Shown here in pieces: positions 1 through 6,134 of a stretch of 6,176 bases of DNA. Position numbers and translations under genes: made by a program. Position 1 is the stretch's first letter; every line of letters starts with the position of its first letter. Source of the DNA: Woeseiaceae bacterium (lineage in GTDB: Bacteria > Pseudomonadota > Gammaproteobacteria > Steroidobacterales > Woeseiaceae); the NCBI GenBank assembly GCA_022866645.1, contig JALHUQ010000304.1:1-6176 (forward strand), in the 5' to 3' direction. A model generated the notes under the pieces. The model saw only the letters and a program-made list of their open reading frames with translations. It was not told the DNA's origin and made no database searches.

Positions 1-712
1 CCAGCGCCGCCTCCCACGGCGTCACGGGCAGCTTCAAGTAGACATCCCGTCCGTCAATTGCATACAGCCGATGCGGCCGAAATTCGATCTCCAGATAAAG
101 ATCCCCGGCGTGTCCACTACCGACTCCTGGCGAGCCCTGGCCAGACAGTCTGATTCGTTGTCCCTGCGTGATACCTTTCGGAATTTTGACGTTCAGAGCA
201 CGATCTCTGGTAACGACATGACCGCTCTCGTCTAACGCGGGCGTTCGCAAACTTATCGTCCGTGTTGCACCGTTGTAGGCGTCTTCAAGATCAACCAGCA
301 CTTTGGCATGATGATCGTCGCCACGTGCATGAAATTCGGGCCTCGGTCCGGCGCTTCGCTGAGCCCCCGTGCGTTGACCAAACAGAGTCTCGAAGAAATC
401 GCTGAATGCGGCGGAGTCACCACCATCAACTCCACTACCTGTGAATTCGAATCCGGTGCCCCAATCGGGGGGTGGTTTAAATTCCTGACCCGTCTGCCAG
501 TTCGCGCCCAACTCGTTGTAGGCGGCACGTTTTTCCGCGTCTTTTAGTACCGCATAAGCCTCGCCCAGCTCTTTGAAACGAGCCTCTGCATCGGATTCCT
601 TGCTTACATCGGGATGAAACTTGCGGGCCAGCCTGCGATAGGCTCGCTTGATTTCATCCTGACTGGCGTCACGTTTGACGCCCATCACACTGTAGTAGTC
701 CTTGTATTCCAT
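1..712 (-). CDS. cbpA: CbpA-type DnaJ-like co-chaperone (5' part, truncated by window edge)
   Basis: This J-domain co-chaperone stimulates DnaK (Hsp70) ATPase activity and binds unfolded clients; CbpA proteins are also curved-DNA-binding and nucleoid-associated. The 237 codons present begin MEYKDYYSVMGVKRDAS. The J-domain occupies about residues 5-70, with the essential HPD at 33-35 inside RKFHPDVSKE. A Gly/Phe-rich linker follows at about 77-113 (ending FSDFFETLFGQ). The C-terminal beta-domain starts near 130 and includes LNVKIPKGITQGQRIRLSGQG (about 173-193) and LPVTPWEAAL at the cut. There is no cysteine zinc-finger, so this is the CbpA/class-B layout rather than DnaJ proper. E. coli CbpA is about 306 aa, so roughly 70 residues lie beyond the left edge. 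The ATG (reverse complement of 710-712) fits the family N-terminus, but no convincing Shine-Dalgarno precedes it. The gene is divergent from the methyltransferase. A cbpM-type partner would be expected further left. Confidence 0.93.
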   Translation of the reverse strand, partial: MEYKDYYSVMGVKRDASQDEIKRAYRRLARKFHPDVSKESDAEARFKELGEAYAVLKDAEKRAAYNELGANWQTGQEFKPPPDWGTGFEFTGSGVDGGDSAAFSDFFETLFGQRTGAQRSAGPRPEFHARGDDHHAKVLVDLEDAYNGATRTISLRTPALDESGHVVTRDRALNVKIPKGITQGQRIRLSGQGSPGVGSGHAGDLYLEIEFRPHRLYAIDGRDVYLKLPVTPWEAAL

Positions 713-783
713 GGAATTAACCAGTCTGAGTGGTGGCGGTTGCCCGGTCTCTTGGCTACCTTACATCTTCGCGCTGCTTTTGC

Positions 784-812
784 CCATTGTACCTAGGGGT
801 ATGTAACAATGG
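784..812. promoter_or_regulatory. Imperfect palindrome between divergent genes, candidate operator
   Basis: The outer arms CCATTGT (784-790) and ACAATGG (806-812) are perfect 7-bp complements. The inner segments TACC (790-793) and GGTA (798-801) are also complementary. The element is in the 158-bp gap between the cbpA-like gene (start 712, minus) and the methyltransferase (start 871, plus), about 70 nt and 58 nt from the two starts. On the minus strand the left arm contains TACAAT, close to a sigma-70 -10 box, but I see no good -35 box at 17 nt. On the plus strand TTGCCC (780-785) with TAACAA (804-809) is a weak promoter-like pair at 18-nt spacing. A dimeric regulator site is plausible; the regulator is unknown. 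Confidence 0.35.
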
Positions 813-857
813 TCGGGGCGGGTGAGCGTAGCAACACTGTCCTGAAGCTGTCCGTTC

Positions 858-862
858 AGAGG
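858..862 (+). promoter_or_regulatory. Shine-Dalgarno that sets the methyltransferase start at 871
   Basis: AGAGG lies 8 nt before the ATG at 871. An in-frame GTG at 862 overlaps this site and has no ribosome-binding sequence of its own upstream, so the ATG is the better start. Confidence 0.6.
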
Positions 863-870
863 TGTATGCC

Positions 871-2106
871 ATGAATATCGAAACCATCCACGGTCTCGAG
901 GAGTTCGACATCGATCGCCGCATTATCCGCTGGATAATGAAGCGCGCCGGCAACCCTCGTATCTCGATCCGGCTCTGGAATGGAGATCACTTCTGGGTCA
1001 CCGAGGAACGGCCTGTTGCTTGCATGGAATTTCGATCGCGACGTGCGCTTCTCGACGTCGTGTTGTCACCTTCTGTGGGCTTTGGCGAGTGCTACAGCAA
1101 TGAGCTGATCGAGATCCACGGCGATTTTCTGGCCTTCGTCAACGAGATCACGGCCGCGGCAACACGCAAGGTAAATGGTCAGTACTACGGCCCTAAAGTC
1201 GGATCTATGCTATGCGCGATGCTTGGCACCTCGCTCGCTCGCTCGTGGCAAAACGTCCACCACCATTACGATCTCGGCAACGAATTCTACAAATTGTGGC
1301 TGGACGAGCGCATGGTCTATACCTGTGCGTACTTCGACCCACCTTCCGCATCGTTGGCCGAGGCCCAGCTCGCCAAACTCGACCATGTATGTCGGAAACT
1401 GAGCTTGCGCCCAGGGCAAAAAGTCATTGAGGCCGGCTGCGGATGGGGTGCATTGGCGATGCACATGGCTGAGCATTATGGCGTCGAAGTGATCGCTTAT
1501 AACAACTCCGACGAGCAGGTTAATTTCGCGAAAGAGACGGCGGCGGTCAGAAAACTGGATGGCCGCGTAACTTTCATAAAGGATGACTACCGGAATATTA
1601 ATGAACGCTGTGACGCGTTCGTATCAGTCGGCATGTTGGAGCATGTCGGCTTGGCCGACTTCAAGACCATGGGCGCGGTCATCAAGCGCAACCTCAAGCC
1701 TGACGGGATCGGCCTCATTCATTCAATCGGTCGCAGTCACCCGAAAAAGGCAGATCCGTGGATTCGCAAACATATTTTCCCTGGTGGTCACATGCCGAGC
1801 CTCAGCGAAATGATGAGCGTGTTCGAACCGCACCGGTTTTCAATCATCGACATAGAAAACCTGCGCCCACACTATGCGCAGACCTGCGAAATGTGGCTGA
1901 AGAATTTCGAAACAGTGGCCGATGAAGTTTCGAATCTATACGGCGAAGATTTCGTCCGAATGTGGCGGCTGTACCTGGCCGGGTCGGCTGCTGGTTTTCG
2001 ATCCGGCACGCTGCAGCTTTATCAGGTCCTGTTCACGCAACATGGAAACAACAAAGCACCGTGGACGCGCAAATATCAGTACCTGAGCGAGCCGCGGATC
2101 CATTGA
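871..2106 (+). CDS. cfa: Cyclopropane-fatty-acyl-phospholipid synthase family SAM methyltransferase
   Basis: Family members transfer the methyl carbon of S-adenosylmethionine to the cis double bond of phospholipid acyl chains at the inner membrane. In the 411-aa protein an N-terminal domain (about 1-120) precedes VHHHYDLGNEFY (129-140). The SAM-binding EAGCGWG is at 187-193. Residues aligning with the E. coli CFA synthase active site are all present: Cys152 (VYTCAYF), Glu257 (GMLEHVG), His284 and Ile286 (HSIG), Tyr335 (HYAQT). Their spacings nearly match E. coli (C139, E239, H266, I268, Y316). The C-terminal YLAGSAAGFRSGTLQLYQVLF region is also typical. Length is slightly above the 382 aa of E. 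coli. The strand after the SAM loop reads AYNNSDEQ, where many CFA synthases have a T-L/I-S-x-E-Q motif, so this is a divergent subfamily and the product need not be a cyclopropane. The symbol denotes the family. The gene is followed after 1 nt by a flavoprotein gene, probably co-translated. Confidence 0.9.
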   Translation: MNIETIHGLEEFDIDRRIIRWIMKRAGNPRISIRLWNGDHFWVTEERPVACMEFRSRRALLDVVLSPSVGFGECYSNELIEIHGDFLAFVNEITAAATRKVNGQYYGPKVGSMLCAMLGTSLARSWQNVHHHYDLGNEFYKLWLDERMVYTCAYFDPPSASLAEAQLAKLDHVCRKLSLRPGQKVIEAGCGWGALAMHMAEHYGVEVIAYNNSDEQVNFAKETAAVRKLDGRVTFIKDDYRNINERCDAFVSVGMLEHVGLADFKTMGAVIKRNLKPDGIGLIHSIGRSHPKKADPWIRKHIFPGGHMPSLSEMMSVFEPHRFSIIDIENLRPHYAQTCEMWLKNFETVADEVSNLYGEDFVRMWRLYLAGSAAGFRSGTLQLYQVLFTQHGNNKAPWTRKYQYLSEPRIH

Positions 2107-2107
2107 C

Positions 2108-3082
2108 ATGCAAGTCACCGACGCAGTTGTTGTAGGCGGTGGGCCGGCAGGGTCAACTTGCGCCTGGAAACTCCGCGAGGCGGGCCTGAATGTCACAGTG
2201 CTGGATCGGGCGGCATTTCCACGCAGAAAATTGTGCGCCGGTTGGCTAACGCCGGAGGCAATGACGGACCTTGAGCTTGATCCGAGCGACTATCCACTCA
2301 GTTTCATGACTTTCGACAAGCTCCATATCAGTTGGAAGGCATTTACGTTCACGTCCACGGCTCGGCAGCATTCGATTCGCCGTTTTGAATTCGACGACTT
2401 CCTTTTGCGCCGTGCCGGCGCGAGAGTATTGCAGCATAAGGTAGACGAAATTCGGCGTATTGGTGGCGATTTTGTTATCGATGGTGAATACCGCTGCAAG
2501 TATCTCATCGGCGCCGGTGGCAGCGCTTGCCCGGTATACCGGACGTTTTTCCGTGAACTCAATCCGCGCAGCAGCGCGTTACAGACCGCGACTTATGAAC
2601 AGGAATTCGCCTACGAATGGGAAAACCCGGAATGCCACCTCTGGTTTTTCGATGATGGCCTGCCGGGGTACGCGTGGTACGTTCCGAAGGCGAATGGTTA
2701 TCTCAACGTTGGATTGGGTGGCATGGCCGATAAATTGAAACAGCGAGGCGGGCACGTTCGGGACTTTTGGCGCGGTTTCGTGGCGAAGCTACAGAGAAAA
2801 GGCCTGGTCGTTTACGACAACTATCAACCCAAAGGTTACAGCTACTACTTGCGCGGCAATGTCGATGTTGCCAGAGATGGCAACGCGTATATCGTCGGCG
2901 ACGCTGTCGGACTTGCTACCCGCGATCTGTGCGAGGGTATCGGCCCTGCGGTAAAAAGCGGCCGACTCGCCGCGAACTCCATTGTTAGCGGCACAGACTA
3001 TACGCTCGGCGAAATCAAGAAACTGAGCGGCCGCGGATTCGCCAGCAAAGTGCTCGAATGGGGCATCGTCGGACCGCAGTAA
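2108..3082 (+). CDS. Geranylgeranyl-reductase-family FAD-dependent oxidoreductase
   Basis: This is a flavoprotein of the group that includes archaeal and plant geranylgeranyl reductases, which hydrogenate isolated C=C bonds in isoprenoid or lipid chains. The N-terminal Rossmann motif VVVGGGPAGS carries G10, G12 and G15, with acidic D33 ending the second strand (VLDR). FPRRKLCAGWL (37-47) corresponds to the FPRxKxCGG segment that lies near the flavin and includes Cys43. An R-x-F-x-FD-x-x-L segment lies at 92-99. Residues 188-204 match YxWxVP-x8-GxG, very close to the YxWxFP-x7/8-GxG signature described for archaeal geranylgeranyl reductase. The second FAD motif is YIVGDAVGL (261-269), followed by CEGIGPAVKSG (275-285). 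At 324 aa it is shorter than the roughly 370-400 aa usual in the family, mainly at the C-terminal end. Its ATG is 1 nt after the methyltransferase stop, so translation is probably coupled. The substrate is unknown; a modified acyl chain is the best contextual guess. Confidence 0.85.
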   Translation: MQVTDAVVVGGGPAGSTCAWKLREAGLNVTVLDRAAFPRRKLCAGWLTPEAMTDLELDPSDYPLSFMTFDKLHISWKAFTFTSTARQHSIRRFEFDDFLLRRAGARVLQHKVDEIRRIGGDFVIDGEYRCKYLIGAGGSACPVYRTFFRELNPRSSALQTATYEQEFAYEWENPECHLWFFDDGLPGYAWYVPKANGYLNVGLGGMADKLKQRGGHVRDFWRGFVAKLQRKGLVVYDNYQPKGYSYYLRGNVDVARDGNAYIVGDAVGLATRDLCEGIGPAVKSGRLAANSIVSGTDYTLGEIKKLSGRGFASKVLEWGIVGPQ

Positions 3083-3113
3083 CGGACAAGGTTCCATGCC
3101 GTGCTCGCGCTGC

Positions 3114-4742
3114 TTATATCCGCGCTGCCAATGTTCCCGCCATTGGCACAGACGGTGCGAGCCGCCCGGGACCGGTTTTGCGATGAATGTTTTCGACCAG
3201 ACGCGAGACGTCGACCTCCTCAGTGTTGCAGCTGACCGTCCAACTCTGCTCTTCAGCGGTTAGCGCTTCAGCGTTCCGCAATTGCTGCGGCAGCACTGTT
3301 GCGTCCGCTTCCGAGGCGTCATCGTGTCGATTCTTCCTCGCCCGAATTCGCGTTTGCAGCAGCGCCTCGTCGGCGACGGTCTGCAATAGCACGAATCGCG
3401 CTTGGCAGCATTTCGCCGCGGCGTGCGCGGATGCACGTTGTTCAACACGCAGAAAAGACGCATCAAGGACAACATTATGGCCCGCTTGCAGCAAGGCTGT
3501 TGCCAGGGTGTTGAGGAGTGAATACAAATCTTTCGAGACGGCGTCGTTGTATATTCCCGTATTCAGCCCGGAATTACTGGAAGCAGTCTCATTCAGGCCA
3601 AAAAGACGTTTGCGCTCAATATCGGACCGAATCCTGATCGCTGGAAGCGCCGCCATCAGTTGTCCGGACACCCATGTTTTTCCGGAACCGGATAAACCGG
3701 TCATCACCATCAGCAACGGTGTTTGCGATCTGATTTGCCGCCGCGCCATTTTACAGTGTCGATGTGCATCCTCCAGATTACGGCGGCGATCGTCGCTGTC
3801 CTTTCTTTCTTCGGCGCGAATGACAGCAACCTTCGCGCGTACCAGGCAACGATAGGTGTAATAGAGATTGAAAACCCGCATGCCGTCGTAATCACCCGTA
3901 ATTTCGAGATACCGATTGATGCAATGTGCGGCGAGGTCCAGCCGTTGTTTGTCGACCAGGTCCATAATCAGAAAGGCGATGTCTGCCATGACATCTGTGT
4001 TGCGCAGCGAATCACTGAATTCAATGCAGTCGAAGGTTGTTATTCCGTCCGGCAGCCGCACAATATTTGCCAGGTGCAGGTCCCCGTGGCATTCACGAAA
4101 AAAACCGCCGTCGAATCGTTTCCAGAAATAAGGCGTCAGTTCTTCCAGTTGCTTGATCGTCCAGCGATACAGTTCGTCAAACAACGGCTTTTCGATTACG
4201 CCGTCCAGTGGTTCAAAATTTTCGCGAATCAAGTCGATGGCACGCGATACTGTTTGCGTACGCAATTTCGCTGTAATGACAGGTGTGGTGTGGTGGCGCT
4301 TCGCCAGCATCGCGGCCACTTCGAGCATGTCGGCGACGGACAGGTTTCCCGTAGCAAGTTCTACATCAAGACATTTTGCGGGGTCGAACCGGCGCATCTT
4401 AACCGCGTATTCCACCACGGACCCGCTGCCGTCAATTTTCGCCTTGTCGCCGCACATCATGATTGGCACAACGGCGAGGTAGACGCTCGGTGCCCACGGT
4501 TTATTAAGGCGAATCTCTTCCTCGCAATAGAACCGGCGTCGCTGCAGGTCAATGAAGTTTAGAAATCCAAGATCCAGTGGCTTCTTGATTTTGTAGGCGA
4601 AGTCGCCCGCCAGCAGCACCCAGGATATATGTGTTTCAATAACTTCAACAGCGGTGACCGGATGTGGGTAGGCGCCAGGCTGCCGAAGCAATTGTATGAG
4701 TGAGCTGTCCACGGATTTAGAAATGTCTGTTGTGCGATGCAA
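3114..4742 (-). CDS. Fused aminoglycoside-phosphotransferase-like / P-loop (AAA) kinase protein
   Basis: This two-domain protein joins a COG2187-type APH-like kinase to a COG0645-type nucleotide-binding domain. In the N-terminal half, ETHISWVLLAGDFAYKIKKP (36-55) opens the kinase fold. HGDLHLANI (219-227) supplies the catalytic-loop Asp221 and Asn226, and FDCIEF (237-242) is the metal-binding stretch. The C-terminal half carries a Walker A motif, GLSGSGKT (349-356), then IRSDIERKRLFG (371-382) and VVLDASF (424-430), as in small-molecule kinases. The 542-aa length is normal or slightly long for the fusion. The physiological substrate is unknown. The M. tuberculosis homologue Rv2004c belongs to the DosR hypoxia/dormancy regulon and neighbours a universal stress protein gene, which matches the neighbourhood here. 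Despite the domain name, nothing suggests antibiotic resistance. The TTG start is chosen because AGGAG sits 6 nt before it and the N-terminus fits the family. It lies 57 nt after the radical SAM gene, likely in the same operon. Confidence 0.9.
   Translation of the reverse strand: MHRTTDISKSVDSSLIQLLRQPGAYPHPVTAVEVIETHISWVLLAGDFAYKIKKPLDLGFLNFIDLQRRRFYCEEEIRLNKPWAPSVYLAVVPIMMCGDKAKIDGSGSVVEYAVKMRRFDPAKCLDVELATGNLSVADMLEVAAMLAKRHHTTPVITAKLRTQTVSRAIDLIRENFEPLDGVIEKPLFDELYRWTIKQLEELTPYFWKRFDGGFFRECHGDLHLANIVRLPDGITTFDCIEFSDSLRNTDVMADIAFLIMDLVDKQRLDLAAHCINRYLEITGDYDGMRVFNLYYTYRCLVRAKVAVIRAEERKDSDDRRRNLEDAHRHCKMARRQIRSQTPLLMVMTGLSGSGKTWVSGQLMAALPAIRIRSDIERKRLFGLNETASSNSGLNTGIYNDAVSKDLYSLLNTLATALLQAGHNVVLDASFLRVEQRASAHAAAKCCQARFVLLQTVADEALLQTRIRARKNRHDDASEADATVLPQQLRNAEALTAEEQSWTVSCNTEEVDVSRLVENIHRKTGPGRLAPSVPMAGTLAARI
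3126..3148. terminator. Perfect 8-bp hairpin near the convergent gene ends, possible bidirectional terminator
   Basis: TGCCAATG (3126-3133) and CATTGGCA (3141-3148) pair perfectly around a 7-nt loop. The hairpin begins 44 nt past the flavoprotein stop on the plus strand and lies inside the last dozen codons of the kinase gene on the minus strand. No T-run follows on either side, so it is not a classical intrinsic terminator. It may slow polymerase, protect the 3' end, or be coincidental. Confidence 0.3.
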
Positions 4743-4748
4743 TGACTT

Positions 4749-4753
4749 CTCCT
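4749..4753 (-). promoter_or_regulatory. Strong Shine-Dalgarno for the TTG-initiated kinase gene
   Basis: Read on the minus strand, AGGAG is followed by 6 nt (AAGTCA) and then TTG at 4742-4740. This is the best ribosome-binding sequence in the window. It supports the rare TTG start, because no ATG lies near the N-terminus expected for the family. Confidence 0.7.
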
Positions 4754-4799
4754 AATCCGGTCTTGTCGTGGGCGTGTACGATGACAGGTAGCATAAGAA

Positions 4800-6098
4800 T
4801 CAAGGTTTACTCTGTCGGCTTGTGGACAACAGGACATTTTCACCGGAAATATTGTGTCGCATCTGTTCCCTGAAATTGTTCACGCCGCTGAAGAATTCTC
4901 GCATCATGATGACCCACAGATAGTGGCCGCGCTCGGTCAGGCGCAGAGTCGGGCCAGACTTCCGCGCCGCCCGAATCATCCGGAGAGCGGTGAGCTCTGG
5001 CCTGAGGTCGCGATAGAATCGATGATCGAAGCGTTCCTCGGCAGCGTCCAGGTCCAGCGTTCCGCCGAAAAGCTGCATGAGCAGGTAGTAGCGCATCTGT
5101 TCGCGGCTGCTCAGAGTGGATCGACGCACAATGCCCGACATGCCGGATTCGATCAGGCTGAGATAGTGATTAATGGAAAACGTGCTGGCGTAGAGGGCAC
5201 CTGCGAGATAGCTGAAGGCGCCACTACCAAGGCCCAGGTATTCCTCGCGCTCGGCAATATACTCATCGACCATCGACGTGCCGCGCGAAAAACACCAGGC
5301 TGAGGATCGCGTGTATCCGGCCGCCAGCATGTGTGCGGCGATGATCTCGTAGTACGTTCGCTCATGGGTGTAACTGACAATGCCGATTTCCTTGTTCATG
5401 GCCTTGCGTGTGGCATCTGCCGACATCAGCGGATAGAAGGAGACCTGGTCTGCGCCGATTTCGTCGGTGAGGATTCGTAGGTCCGTGCCCAGAGAGGCTT
5501 CGGTTTGATGCGGGAAGTTAAAGATCATGTCGACGTTCAGGGTATCGAAATGACCATGGGCTGCTTTCAGCCGCCGACGAATCTGCTCGCTGCTGCCGTA
5601 TTTGTCGTAGCGCTGCATTTCTTTCAAAAGTCGGTCATCAAAACTTTGTACGCCAACCGAGAGCCGATTGACGCCGCTGTTATGCAAATCGAGGACTTTT
5701 TCGTTTTCAAGGTCGTCCGGATTGGTTTCGACCGAAATGCTCGTTACCGGATGTCGCTCGCGCACGAGATTGATCGTCGCTATGAGTTCTTCCGGCATTA
5801 CGGTCGGCGTACCGCCGCCGACATACAGCTCAGAGAAAGTAAATCCCGCGTCGCCGACCAGCTCAATCTCACGGCGCAAGGCCCGAAAATACTGTGTCGC
5901 CTTGTTTTCTCGAAACTCGACGCGATGAAACGAGCAGAATGGGCAGAGCACTTCGCAGAACGGAATATGCAGGTACATCAAATATTGCCGGTCACCCGAT
6001 GGTTCAGGTAGCCGCGCCGCGCCGAGGTCATCATTAAATCGCGCATAGCGACGACTGCTGTGACGAAAATACCAGCTAAGAAGATTAGCAATGTTCAC
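4800..6098 (-). CDS. HemN/HemW-like radical SAM protein (not a canonical coproporphyrinogen III dehydrogenase)
   Basis: This 432-aa radical SAM enzyme would bind a 4Fe-4S cluster and cleave SAM to a 5'-deoxyadenosyl radical. YLHIPFCEVLCPFCSFHR (42-59... counted from Tyr42) holds the CX3CX2C ligands Cys48, Cys52 and Cys55. GGGTPT (94-99), SVETNPDD (122-129) and SVGVQSFDD (147-155) are SAM-binding and barrel motifs typical of the HemN superfamily. EEYLGLGSGAFSYL (285-298) matches the conserved region after the barrel. The fourth cysteine of true HemN (CxxxCxxCxC) is Phe57 here, and the HNxxYW heme-binding motif of HemW is absent. It is therefore better placed among the HemN-like proteins of other function, such as HutW/ChuW heme-degradation enzymes or class C methyltransferases like the menaquinone methylase MenK. 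The GTG start has GGAG 11 nt upstream, and an in-frame stop shortly before it limits extension. It is probably co-transcribed with the gene ending at 6135 and the kinase gene downstream. Confidence 0.82.
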   Translation of the reverse strand: MNIANLLSWYFRHSSRRYARFNDDLGAARLPEPSGDRQYLMYLHIPFCEVLCPFCSFHRVEFRENKATQYFRALRREIELVGDAGFTFSELYVGGGTPTVMPEELIATINLVRERHPVTSISVETNPDDLENEKVLDLHNSGVNRLSVGVQSFDDRLLKEMQRYDKYGSSEQIRRRLKAAHGHFDTLNVDMIFNFPHQTEASLGTDLRILTDEIGADQVSFYPLMSADATRKAMNKEIGIVSYTHERTYYEIIAAHMLAAGYTRSSAWCFSRGTSMVDEYIAEREEYLGLGSGAFSYLAGALYASTFSINHYLSLIESGMSGIVRRSTLSSREQMRYYLLMQLFGGTLDLDAAEERFDHRFYRDLRPELTALRMIRAARKSGPTLRLTERGHYLWVIMMREFFSGVNNFREQMRHNISGENVLLSTSRQSKP

Positions 6099-6134
6099 AG
6101 CGCCAATGACTCCATATAGGTATTGGTGCGCTTT

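Noticed and set aside
253..528. Minus-strand 91-codon open frame
   Set aside because: It overlaps the J-protein gene in another frame on the same strand; the J-protein frame carries the HPD and beta-domain motifs.
842..859. Small stem CTGAA/TTCAG next to the methyltransferase ribosome-binding site, as a possible riboregulator
   Set aside because: Five base pairs with an 8-nt loop are too weak and too likely by chance to claim as a regulatory structure.
1230..1245. Four tandem CTCG units inside the methyltransferase gene, a possible slippage site for phase variation
   Set aside because: Four copies are few for a contingency locus. The units simply encode part of TSLARSW, and the reading frame is intact.
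3723..4562. Plus-strand 279-codon open frame
   Set aside because: It lies wholly antisense to the kinase gene, whose protein has intact HGD and other family motifs. The antisense translation shows no recognisable domain.
3114..4742. Aminoglycoside resistance gene
   Set aside because: The APH fold is shared with many kinases. The fusion to a P-loop domain marks a housekeeping or stress family with no known resistance role.
4743..4799. Internal promoter or terminator between the radical SAM and kinase genes
   Set aside because: No stem-loop with a T-run and no convincing -35/-10 pair was found in these 57 nt; read-through is simpler.
4854..5303. Plus-strand 149-codon open frame
   Set aside because: It is antisense to the C-terminal part of the radical SAM gene and has no domain or ribosome-binding support.
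5505..6011. Plus-strand 168-codon open frame
   Set aside because: It is antisense to the radical SAM gene over its cluster-binding region and has no recognisable motifs, so it is a shadow frame.
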